Origin: Actinomycetota bacterium
Lineage (GTDB): Bacteria; Actinomycetota; Actinomycetes; Nanopelagicales; Nanopelagicaceae
NCBI GenBank assembly: GCA_009698615.1
Contig: WLPU01000017.1
Span: forward strand, 1 to 32,528
DNA length: 32,528 nucleotides
Direction of reading: 5' to 3'
The notes beneath the pieces are model-generated. The model ran no database searches and was not told where the DNA came from. It saw nothing but the letters and a program-made list of their open reading frames with translations. Of the stretch, positions 1 to 6,615 are shown in pieces. Position 1 is the stretch's first letter. Every line of letters begins with the position of its first letter. Position numbers and translations under genes: made by a program.

Positions 1-23
1 CACTTAACTGTGCCTGTTGCCAT
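1..23 (-). CDS. Cold-shock protein (CspA family), first 7 codons only
   Basis: Read on the minus strand, the first bases give ATG and then codons for MATGTVK, the characteristic opening of small CspA-type cold-shock proteins (the family usually continues WFN). These are single-domain RNA/ssDNA-binding OB-fold proteins of about 65-70 residues that act as RNA chaperones in the cytoplasm. A purine-rich GAAGGA ribosome-binding site lies about 11 bases upstream of the ATG on the minus strand. The rest of the gene is outside the window, so identity rests on seven residues plus the SD; I am fairly but not fully sure. Confidence 0.7.
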
Positions 24-49
24 GTTTTTACTTTTCCTTCGATATGTGG

Positions 50-74
50 GGTGAATGAGAAATCCTCGTTCACC
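50..74 (-). promoter_or_regulatory. Hairpin in csp 5' leader
   Basis: Positions 50-59 and 65-74 form a 10-bp inverted repeat around a 5-base loop. On the plus strand the single non-Watson-Crick position is a G-U wobble; on the minus strand, where the csp leader would be transcribed, it is a C-A mismatch. It lies just upstream of the csp SD. Cold-shock genes often have structured leaders, so a regulatory role is plausible but unproven. No U-run follows it on either strand, so it does not look like an intrinsic terminator. Confidence 0.35.
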
Positions 75-210
75 AGTCATCCTCTTGCGCCAGCGATACC
101 GAGCAAAGCTTTAGGCCATGAAACGGGTACTGATTAAGCGTCCGACTAGTGAAAAGGGTACTAGGTCAGGGGCGTATTGCCTAAAAGTAATTTTGGTGCA
201 AAAATTAGCC

Positions 211-226
211 ATTACATCCTTGTAAT
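211..226. repeat. Perfect 6-4-6 palindrome (operator-like)
   Basis: ATTACA, the spacer TCCT, and TGTAAT form a perfect dyad of 16 bases in the divergent csp/DUF3145 spacer. Size and symmetry suit a dimeric repressor or activator site, but I recognise no specific regulator. As RNA it would be a weak AT-rich hairpin. Confidence 0.35.
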
Positions 227-252
227 TCGAGTTAATCGAGTGCGTAGAGGGA

Positions 253-283
253 CGTTGATGGGCCGGGGAAGGTCAGATCAACG
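253..283 (+). promoter_or_regulatory. Structured 5' leader hairpin of the DUF3145 gene
   Basis: CGTTGAT (253-259) pairs perfectly with ATCAACG (277-283). Inside it, GGCC (261-264) pairs with GGTC (271-274) with one G-U, leaving a GGGGAA hexaloop and a small internal loop. The 11-bp two-part stem ends 25 bases before the SD. It could be a cis-regulatory RNA or protein-binding leader; no known riboswitch class is evident. Confidence 0.4.
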
Positions 284-319
284 CTCACGACCGATAACAC
301 GTAGTTACAAGGAGAAGGT

Positions 320-832
320 ATGGACCGCTTTAACGCACCCTTAGGTAAAGGGCCAATTACCCTGTCGCGGGGATCATTGGTTATTCATTCTGCGCCGAGT
401 TCGCTGATGCGACATGTTGAATGGGCAGTTCAAAATCTTTTAGGTGCATCAATAACACTCGAATGGATTGCACAACCTCTATTAGCCGGAACTTACCGCG
501 CAATTGTCCAGTGGCGCGATTGTGAAGGTCTTGGCGCACAACTTGCAAGTGCACTTCGCGGCTGGCATTACTTGCGCTTTGAAATTCGTGAAGAAAGTGT
601 GTACGAAAGCGTTCTCTATCGTTTTACTCCAACTCTTGGAATTCACCGAGCCGTATTGGATGGCGCCGGCTCTGTCATGGTGACCGAAAATCAAATTACT
701 AGCGCTCTAGTAATGAATGAGGACGCGCTCCGGCTTAGTTTAGAAAGTACGATCGGCAGCGCTTGGGATTTAGAACTTGAGCAATTTAGGCAAGTGGAGC
801 TCGATGATTTACCTCACAGCGAAGCGATCTAA
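320..832 (+). CDS. DUF3145 family protein
   Basis: The 170-residue product matches the actinobacterial DUF3145 family. It has the N-terminal signature VIHSAPSSLMRHVEWAV (about residues 21-37) and the tryptophan-rich middle typical of the family (EWIAQP, GLGAQLASALRGWHYLRFE, near residues 48-88). The function is unknown. The sequence shows no membrane segment, signal peptide or obvious catalytic motif, so a cytoplasmic protein is likely. The start is fixed by an SD (AAGGAG, 5-base spacing) and by family length. From memory, DUF3145 genes often sit near the fab cluster in actinobacteria, as here, which hints at a lipid-related role; that is inference only. Confidence 0.85.
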   Translation: MDRFNAPLGKGPITLSRGSLVIHSAPSSLMRHVEWAVQNLLGASITLEWIAQPLLAGTYRAIVQWRDCEGLGAQLASALRGWHYLRFEIREESVYESVLYRFTPTLGIHRAVLDGAGSVMVTENQITSALVMNEDALRLSLESTIGSAWDLELEQFRQVELDDLPHSEAI

Positions 833-883
833 AACTTTACTTTGATCTGAAAAGAATGCACTAGATATTTAATTGAGAGATAG

Positions 884-889
884 TAGGAT
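884..889 (+). promoter_or_regulatory. -10 element TAGGAT, leaderless start of SIMPL gene
   Basis: TAGGAT fits the actinobacterial TANNNT -10 consensus and ends 6 bases before the ATG at 896. This places the transcription start at or next to the A of the start codon. There is no SD between the two. No clear -35 is seen. Confidence 0.5.
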
Positions 890-895
890 AAATAC

Positions 896-1657
896 ATGAG
901 CCAACTCAACGAAAGTCCGATCATCACAATTGAGCGCCGTAAGGCTGTCACAATCATCATCTCTGCAATTATCGTCGCCATCGCACTCGGTGGCGGTTTA
1001 ACGAAAGTTGGCTCAGGTTTTGCGGCGCGAAGTGCAAATGGAATTACAGTCACGGGTTCTGCCAAAGTATCCGCTGTTGCAGATAATGTTGTGTGGACGC
1101 TCACCGTCCAAGCCTCGACTCCTAAAGTTGCAGAGGCAATCACTAAAGTGGGCGCAGATGTCGGTGCACTTTCTCAATACCTAACACAAGGCGGCATTCC
1201 AGCAGACGCCCTTACCCTTGGTCCTGTCTCGACCTATGCCAGTGCTGAATATATAAATGGCAATGCGACAGGTCGGATTCTTTCTCATAACGCCTCCCGC
1301 GATGTTGTAGTGCGCTCAAAAGATGTCCAACTCATTTCCAAACTGAGCCAAGGAATTGGAACGCTTCTACAAACTGGCATTAACCTCAATACGGGTGGAC
1401 CTCAATATTATGTTTCAACTTTGCCCACACTTCGTCCACAATTATTAGAAGCAGCCATGAAGGATGCGCAAGTACGTGCGGTTGCGCTGACTAAAGCTGT
1501 TGGGGGCACTATCGGCGCAGTGGTGAGTGTGACAACTGGCCCATTCCAAGTGACAACACCTGATTCGACGATGACCGATAGTGGTGGGGCATATGACACG
1601 ACCACTATCAATAAAACTGTGACGGCAACTGTTTCGGTGACTTTTAAAACGAAGTAG
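896..1657 (+). CDS. SIMPL-domain (DUF541) protein, membrane-anchored
   Basis: This 253-residue protein has a short cytoplasmic N-terminus, one hydrophobic segment (about residues 19-38) and then a SIMPL/DUF541 domain. The domain opens with ITVTGSAKVSAVADNVVWTLTVQ and ends with a beta-rich repeat, TVTATVSVTFKTK. SIMPL proteins are periplasmic or outer-surface proteins of poorly defined role, some linked to oxidative stress, so the domain is probably outside the membrane. The gene likely has its own leaderless promoter (884-889). It ends 3 bases from the stop of the convergent accD. The family assignment is solid; the function is unknown. Confidence 0.82.
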   Translation: MSQLNESPIITIERRKAVTIIISAIIVAIALGGGLTKVGSGFAARSANGITVTGSAKVSAVADNVVWTLTVQASTPKVAEAITKVGADVGALSQYLTQGGIPADALTLGPVSTYASAEYINGNATGRILSHNASRDVVVRSKDVQLISKLSQGIGTLLQTGINLNTGGPQYYVSTLPTLRPQLLEAAMKDAQVRAVALTKAVGGTIGAVVSVTTGPFQVTTPDSTMTDSGGAYDTTTINKTVTATVSVTFKTK

Positions 1658-1660
1658 TTA

Positions 1661-3073
1661 CTACAGCGGGATATTGCCGTGGCTACCACGGCGATGTGGG
1701 GCACTTGCAAGTACTTGCGCTAAGGCAGCGCGCGTCTTTGAGGGATGGATTATTTCATCGACTGCGCCAACTTCAATTGCACGCTCCACACCTCCAGAGA
1801 CCTTTTCATGTTCTGCTGCAAGTTCTAGCTCCATAGATTCGCGCTGATCTTGCGATAAATCAGCAAGTAATCGTCGGTGCAATACTCGCACTGCTGCCAC
1901 TGCGCCCATCACAGAAACTTCTGCACTAGGCCATGCAAAAACGCGGGTGGCACCGAGTGATTTCGAATTCATAGCAACGTATGCCCCACCATAAGCGCGG
2001 CGAGTAATTAAAGTAACTCGTGGAACAACTGCCTCACCAAATGCATGAAGCAATTTGGCACCGCGTCTGACGGCACCTTCCCACTCTTGGCCAGCACCGG
2101 GCAGAAATCCAGGAACATCGGCAATCACGATCAACGGAATACCAAAGGCGTCGCACGTGCGCACAAATCGTGCCGCCTTTTCGGCAGCAGCTGAATCGAG
2201 AACTCCACCCAGGTGTTGAGGATTGTTTGCAACAACACCGACGGTTCGACCGCCCAAGCGTCCGATGCTGGTGACCATGTTTTCAGCCCACATCGGTAGG
2301 AGTTCCAAACTCTCACCATCTTTATCTAATATTGCCTCAATCAGCGGGTGAACTTCATAGGCCCGCTTTTGCGAATCTGGAACAAATTGCAATAGATCAA
2401 TGTCGGGCAAGTCTGTTTTCATATGCCCTTGATTTGCAAAAAGAGAAGTTAAATCGCGAATTTCGCTAAAGGCCTGATCTTCGGTGTGGGCGATGACGTG
2501 TGCAACGCCGCTATTTTTTCTATGCGCATCAGGTCCACCTAATGTTGCGATATCAACTTTTTCGCCAGTGACACTTTTAACCACATCAGGGCCTGTCACA
2601 AAAATACGACCCTCAGGTGCAAGGACAACTACATCTGTAAGGGCGGGACCGTATGCGCCACCACCAGCAGTGGGACCAAGGACGAGGGAGAGTTGGGGGA
2701 TTTTTCCACTTGCCGTAATCATGGATTGAAAAACTTCACCAAATGCATGAAGCGATGAGACTCCATCACGCAATCGGGCACCACCTGAGTGCCAAATGCC
2801 GATGATAGGAAGTTGCTCGGCCATTGCCGTGCGATAAGCAGCGACAATTACGTGTGAACCATCCTCGCCGAGTGCCCCACCTTGAATGGTGGCATCGGAT
2901 GCGAAGATCACGACCCGATTTCCGGCAACGCGAGCAGTGGCGGCCAACATTCCAGATTTATCTTGCGGAGTAATTAGTTTTACGCTGGTGGGATCGGCTA
3001 AACGCTCAATGCGTACCTTGGGATCGCGTTCGTTGGCTGAATTATTTGGTCCTTGTGAATCCGCGTGTGCCAT
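1661..3073 (-). CDS. accD: Acyl-CoA carboxylase carboxyltransferase (AccD6-like)
   Basis: This is the carboxyltransferase subunit that moves the carboxyl group from carboxybiotin to acetyl- or propionyl-CoA, giving malonyl-CoA or methylmalonyl-CoA for lipid synthesis. The 470-residue chain holds both crotonase-like halves. The N-terminal half has the glycine-rich GPTAGGGAYGPALTD and the C-terminal half has PGFLPGAGQEWEG, RRAYGGAYVAMNSKSLGA and the family-typical HGNIPL tail. It is the single-chain form rather than separate AccA and AccD. Its length and its place last in a fab operon resemble mycobacterial AccD6. An AAGG SD lies about 7 bases before the ATG, and the gene follows fabF by 9 bases. 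The biotin subunit is not in this window. Acetyl- versus propionyl-CoA preference cannot be settled by eye. Confidence 0.9.
   Translation of the reverse strand: MAHADSQGPNNSANERDPKVRIERLADPTSVKLITPQDKSGMLAATARVAGNRVVIFASDATIQGGALGEDGSHVIVAAYRTAMAEQLPIIGIWHSGGARLRDGVSSLHAFGEVFQSMITASGKIPQLSLVLGPTAGGGAYGPALTDVVVLAPEGRIFVTGPDVVKSVTGEKVDIATLGGPDAHRKNSGVAHVIAHTEDQAFSEIRDLTSLFANQGHMKTDLPDIDLLQFVPDSQKRAYEVHPLIEAILDKDGESLELLPMWAENMVTSIGRLGGRTVGVVANNPQHLGGVLDSAAAEKAARFVRTCDAFGIPLIVIADVPGFLPGAGQEWEGAVRRGAKLLHAFGEAVVPRVTLITRRAYGGAYVAMNSKSLGATRVFAWPSAEVSVMGAVAAVRVLHRRLLADLSQDQRESMELELAAEHEKVSGGVERAIEVGAVDEIIHPSKTRAALAQVLASAPHRRGSHGNIPL
1673..1695. terminator. Hairpin between convergent SIMPL and accD genes
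   Basis: GCCGTGG (1676-1682) and CCACGGC (1686-1692) form a perfect 7-bp stem around CTA, and flanking bases extend it to about 10 bp. It starts 16 bases after the SIMPL stop and lies in the last codons of accD. No T-run follows on the plus strand, so it is at best a non-canonical transcription barrier. Confidence 0.3.
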
Positions 3074-3082
3074 TGCCGAGCC

Positions 3083-4318
3083 TTAGTACGAGCGGAAAGC
3101 TAGAACCACGTTGTGACCGCCAAAGCCAAAGGAATCATTGAGCGCTGCAATGTCGCCAGATGGCAAGGCGCGAGGCTTATCTCGCACGACATCGATTGTT
3201 ACAGCGGGATCAAGGTTATGAATATTGATTGTTGGGGGAGCAAGGCGATCTTGCAATGCTTTGACAATAAAGACAGATTCGATTGCACCAGCGCCACCAA
3301 GCAAATGTCCAGTCATGGATTTAGTAGCAGAAACTGCAACATGGTCAGCATCACTGCCGAGGGCTAAACGCAGGGCGTTTGCTTCGGCGACATCACCGGC
3401 TGGAGTAGATGTTGCATGAGCATTTAAGTGCACGATATCGCGAGTAGTAAGTCCCGCATCTTGGAGGGCAAATGCGATTGCTTGACGAACTCCACTGCCA
3501 TCGGGGTTTGGTGCTGCAATGTGATAACCATCGGAGGTAAGGCCTTGTCCACAAATTTCTGCATAAATCTTTGCCCCACGCGCTGTGGCATGTTCTAACT
3601 CTTCTAGAACTAAAATTCCTCCACCTTCGCCTAATACAAATCCATCACGATCGCTGTCATATGGGCGTGAGGCACCTGCTGGATCATCCAAGCGAGTAGA
3701 GAGTGCTTTCATTGCGGCGAAGGCTGCCATGGGAAGTGCATGGACTGCAGCTTCGACACCGCCAGTAACGATGACATCGGCGCGATTTTTACGAATCATC
3801 TCCATGGCATAACCAATTGCTTCAGCACCTGATGCGCATGCACTCACTGGCGTGTGCACTCCGGCGCGCGCTTTAAGCTCGAGTCCAACATTTGCAGCAG
3901 GTCCGTTCGGCATCAACATCGGTACAGTGTGCGGGCTAACAAAGCGCGCACCTTTCTCTTTCAAGATGTCGTATTGCTCAAGCAGTGTTGTCACCCCGCC
4001 AATTCCTGATGCAACAACAACGCCGAGCCGTTCAAGATCCACATCAGGTGAGCCTGCATCTGCCCATGCTTCCCGAGCAGCGATTAGCGCAAATTGTTCG
4101 GATCGATCCAAGCGGCGCATCTCAACGCGCTCCATGACTTCGCTGGGATCAACTAGAACGCGTGCTGCAATGTTGACAGGAATCGTTGATGCCCATTCTT
4201 CCTGCAATGTACGCACACCACTGGTGCCAGCAAGCAGAGCACTCCAAGAAGTTGCAACAGTGCCACCAATGGGCGTTGTTACACCAAGGCCCGTAACTAC
4301 AACACGGCGTTGCGACAT
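3083..4318 (-). CDS. fabF: Beta-ketoacyl-ACP synthase II
   Basis: FabF condenses malonyl-ACP with a growing acyl-ACP in type II fatty acid synthesis. The 411-residue protein has the complete thiolase-fold active site: nucleophile Cys161 (VSACASG), His301 (NAHATSTPAGD), Lys333 and His338 (SATKSMTGHLLGG), and the GFGGHN loop near 398-403. Length is normal for the family. It lies 21 bases after acpP, with a GAAGAAA purine stretch before the ATG, and is co-transcribed with fabD, fabH and acpP. In mycobacteria this position holds the KasA/KasB enzymes; here there is one copy only. Confidence 0.95.
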   Translation of the reverse strand: MSQRRVVVTGLGVTTPIGGTVATSWSALLAGTSGVRTLQEEWASTIPVNIAARVLVDPSEVMERVEMRRLDRSEQFALIAAREAWADAGSPDVDLERLGVVVASGIGGVTTLLEQYDILKEKGARFVSPHTVPMLMPNGPAANVGLELKARAGVHTPVSACASGAEAIGYAMEMIRKNRADVIVTGGVEAAVHALPMAAFAAMKALSTRLDDPAGASRPYDSDRDGFVLGEGGGILVLEELEHATARGAKIYAEICGQGLTSDGYHIAAPNPDGSGVRQAIAFALQDAGLTTRDIVHLNAHATSTPAGDVAEANALRLALGSDADHVAVSATKSMTGHLLGGAGAIESVFIVKALQDRLAPPTINIHNLDPAVTIDVVRDKPRALPSGDIAALNDSFGFGGHNVVLAFRSY

Positions 4319-4339
4319 TATTTTCTTCGTAAGGAAATG

Positions 4340-4588
4340 TTAGGCAGAGGCCTTGACGATGAAGTTAACAGCATCGCCCACAGTGGCAAGTTCTGAAACT
4401 TGATCATCAGGAATCTTGACGCCGAAGCGCTCTTCTGCGGCAACAACAACTTCAACCATGCTCAAGGAATCAACATCAAGGTCATTTGTGAAGTTCTTGT
4501 TCATTTCGATCGATGCAGCAGGAATCCCTGCGACCTCTTCAACGATCTCCTTGATGCCTGCGAGTACTGCTTCTTGTGTCAGTGCCAT
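4340..4588 (-). CDS. acpP: Acyl carrier protein
   Basis: This small acidic protein of 82 residues carries acyl intermediates on a phosphopantetheine arm. The attachment motif DVDSLSMVEVV places the modified serine at Ser41, and the flanking helices are rich in Glu and Asp as expected. It lies between fabH and fabF, with 38 bases to the fabH stop and an AAAGG SD about 10 bases before the ATG. It is the shared partner of every enzyme in this operon. Confidence 0.95.
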   Translation of the reverse strand: MALTQEAVLAGIKEIVEEVAGIPAASIEMNKNFTNDLDVDSLSMVEVVVAAEERFGVKIPDDQVSELATVGDAVNFIVKASA

Positions 4589-4626
4589 TATGTAGTGCCT
4601 TTCTTTACGGGGTTGAGTTGTGAGAG

Positions 4627-5640
4627 TTAGGACTTACTTGCTACGGGTGGCAGTTGAACTACCTGACCGGCATAGACCAATCCTGCGCCATAACCGATGA
4701 GTAGGGCTAATCCGCCGTGTAATTCGGGGTGTGTTTCTAGTAATGCGGCCATCGCAAGCGGGACTGAGGCCGCCGAAGTATTGCCTGAGGTGCGAATATC
4801 TTGGGCAATGATTACCTTCTCAGGAAGGCCAATCTCCTTGGCCATCGTTTCAATGATTCGTGAATTTGCTTGATGAGGGATAAATGCATCGAGTTGTTCT
4901 GGTTTTACACCAGCAGCTTCAAGTGCTCGTATCGCCGCCTTACTTACTGAATACACCGCCCAGCGAAATACCGCTTGGCCTTGCTGTGCGATGTTCGGCC
5001 ATTTAATTCCTTGAGCATCATTTCGAAATTCATTCCACGAGGGCTCCATCACAATTGCCTCGCGTGAATCCGCATCAGATCCCCAGACGGTTGGGCCAAT
5101 TTGCGGGGTCTCGGAGGCGCCAATGATGACCGCACCAGCACCATCTGCAAAAATAAATGCGGTCGCACGATCATCAGGATCGGTAAAGTCAGTCAACTTT
5201 TCAACGCCAACGACTAAAACTTTTTTCGATGTACCGCTTTTAACAAAGTCACTTGCCATTCCGACTCCGTAACAAAATCCAGCGCATGCGGCATTGATAT
5301 CAAAGGCAGCAGCCTTTGGATTTCCCAGTCGTGCGGTGAGTGCGGTTGCTGCGCTTGGCGCTTGGAAAGGATAAGTAATGGTTGCAACGATGACTGTGTC
5401 GATATCAGCAATAGTTAAGTTGGCCCGAGAGAGCGCTTGCTCGCAGGCAGCTTGGGCCATATCAATAACACCTTCATCCTTTGCTGCAAAGCGACGAGAC
5501 TCGATACCTGTGCGCTGTTGGATCCATTCATCGGTTGAATCAATGCGATCAACGATCTCTGAGTTTGGTACAACTCGTGAAGGTTGATATCCGCCAACAC
5601 TCACGATGCGGCTATGTGTTGGAGCATTGGCATGAATCAT
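4627..5640 (-). CDS. fabH: Beta-ketoacyl-ACP synthase III
   Basis: FabH starts fatty acid synthesis by condensing an acyl-CoA with malonyl-ACP; in actinobacteria the primers often include branched-chain CoAs. The 337-residue protein shows the Cys-His-Asn triad: Cys119 in AACAGF, His256 in IPHQAN and Asn287 in SGNTSAAS. The start codon overlaps the fabD stop by one base (TAATG), so translation is probably coupled. N-terminal SRVVPNSEI and the DSTDEWIQQRTGI segment are standard for the family. Confidence 0.95.
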   Translation of the reverse strand: MIHANAPTHSRIVSVGGYQPSRVVPNSEIVDRIDSTDEWIQQRTGIESRRFAAKDEGVIDMAQAACEQALSRANLTIADIDTVIVATITYPFQAPSAATALTARLGNPKAAAFDINAACAGFCYGVGMASDFVKSGTSKKVLVVGVEKLTDFTDPDDRATAFIFADGAGAVIIGASETPQIGPTVWGSDADSREAIVMEPSWNEFRNDAQGIKWPNIAQQGQAVFRWAVYSVSKAAIRALEAAGVKPEQLDAFIPHQANSRIIETMAKEIGLPEKVIIAQDIRTSGNTSAASVPLAMAALLETHPELHGGLALLIGYGAGLVYAGQVVQLPPVASKS

Positions 5641-6566
5641 TAGGCTGTCATCTTCCCACTATGGCGCGCAATTAAATCTCGTGCGGCCTCAAGATCGGCA
5701 GGTGTTTTTAGAGAAAGAGTTTCAACTCCGGGAAGCGCCCGCTTAATGAGTCCAACAAGAGTGCCGGCAGGTGGAACTTCCAGCACTGCGGTGACCCCAA
5801 GGTCGGCCATTGCCTTCATGCATAAATCCCAACGCACTGGATTAGCAACTTGATTCACGATGCGCTCTAACCCATCTCGTCCCTCTTTAACTATCGCACC
5901 ATCTTTATTAGAAAGTAATGTGATCGCTGGGGGGTTGACGGTCATCGTTGATGCGAAATTGGATAGATGGCTCAGAGCCGGTTGCATGTAATGAGTATGG
6001 AAAGCACCCGTTACTTCAAGAGCGCGCACTCGGGCACCGGCTGGTGGATTGTCACCTAATTGGGCTAAGGCGATGAGATCTCCGGCGGCGACTATTTGGC
6101 CTGCTCCGTTGTCATTGGCCGGAATAAGACCCAAAGATGTAATGGCAGCTAATACTTGATCGCGCACGCCACCTAGGACTGCAGACATTCCGGTTTCTGA
6201 TTGAGAGGCGGCAACTGCCATGACAAGGCCGCGCTCGCGAACAAGTGCCATTGCATCGCTGTAAGAAAACATTCCCCCGATTGCACTCGCTGTTATTTCT
6301 CCAACAGAGTGACCGGCAGCAACATCAAATCGGGCATCAGTCCCCAATGCGGTCGCAGCCAATAAACCAGCCGCCACTATGAGGGGTTGAGCATTAGCAG
6401 TATTTCGAATCTCATGAGCATTTGCCGTTGTGCCCAGGTGTACGAGGTCCAGGCCAATGTTTTCAGACCAGGAAGCCAGTAGCCCTTTGAGCGATGCATC
6501 TTCAAGCCACGATCCCAAAAATCCAGGGGATTGCGAGCCTTGACCTGGAGATAGGAGTGCGAGCAC
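5640..6566 (-). CDS. fabD: Malonyl-CoA:ACP transacylase
   Basis: FabD loads malonyl groups from CoA onto ACP. The 308-residue protein has PGQGSQ at the N-terminus, the nucleophile Ser87 in GHSVGE, Arg112 in RERG, and the catalytic His190 in GAFHT. It is first in the minus-strand operon. The only possible start is a GTG at 6566, because an in-frame stop lies 9 bases further up. There is no SD before it; instead a TAAAAT -10 ends 6 bases upstream, which points to a leaderless GTG-initiated message. Confidence 0.93.
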   Translation of the reverse strand: MLALLSPGQGSQSPGFLGSWLEDASLKGLLASWSENIGLDLVHLGTTANAHEIRNTANAQPLIVAAGLLAATALGTDARFDVAAGHSVGEITASAIGGMFSYSDAMALVRERGLVMAVAASQSETGMSAVLGGVRDQVLAAITSLGLIPANDNGAGQIVAAGDLIALAQLGDNPPAGARVRALEVTGAFHTHYMQPALSHLSNFASTMTVNPPAITLLSNKDGAIVKEGRDGLERIVNQVANPVRWDLCMKAMADLGVTAVLEVPPAGTLVGLIKRALPGVETLSLKTPADLEAARDLIARHSGKMTA

Positions 6567-6572
6567 GAGGAG

Positions 6573-6578
6573 ATTTTA
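6573..6578 (-). promoter_or_regulatory. -10 element TAAAAT for the fab operon (leaderless fabD)
   Basis: On the minus strand TAAAAT (TANNNT) is followed by 6 bases and then the fabD GTG. This is the spacing expected when transcription starts at the start codon. It sits in a 49-base divergent gap shared with etfB. No clear -35 is seen. Confidence 0.5.
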
Positions 6579-6603
6579 TGTCTACTTCATGTGTACGCCC
6601 TAG

Positions 6604-6609
6604 TAACAT
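6604..6609 (+). promoter_or_regulatory. -10 element TAACAT for etfBA (leaderless etfB)
   Basis: TAACAT fits TANNNT and ends 6 bases before the etfB ATG at 6616, with no SD between. It is 25 bases from the opposing fabD -10 (6573-6578), so RNA polymerase bound at one promoter should block the other. Confidence 0.5.
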
Positions 6610-6615
6610 CGCACC

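Larger units (their letters stand above)
24..319. other. Divergent intergenic spacer between csp (-) and DUF3145 gene (+)
   Basis: This 296-base gap is the largest non-coding stretch in a window otherwise packed with genes. I see no convincing ORF or tRNA in it. It holds three inverted repeats: 50-59 with 65-74, 211-216 with 221-226, and 253-259 with 277-283. It also holds a direct repeat of GGGTACT at 125-131 and 156-162. It must carry promoters for both flanking genes, but I could not assign a -35/-10 pair with confidence. An SD (AAGGAG, 309-314) sits 5 bases before the DUF3145 start. Confidence 0.6.

Noticed and set aside
3852-4343. Plus-strand open frame of 163 codons opposite fabF.
   Set aside because: It mirrors the conserved FabF coding sequence and is low-complexity Ser/Thr/Arg/Pro-rich, typical of a shadow frame.
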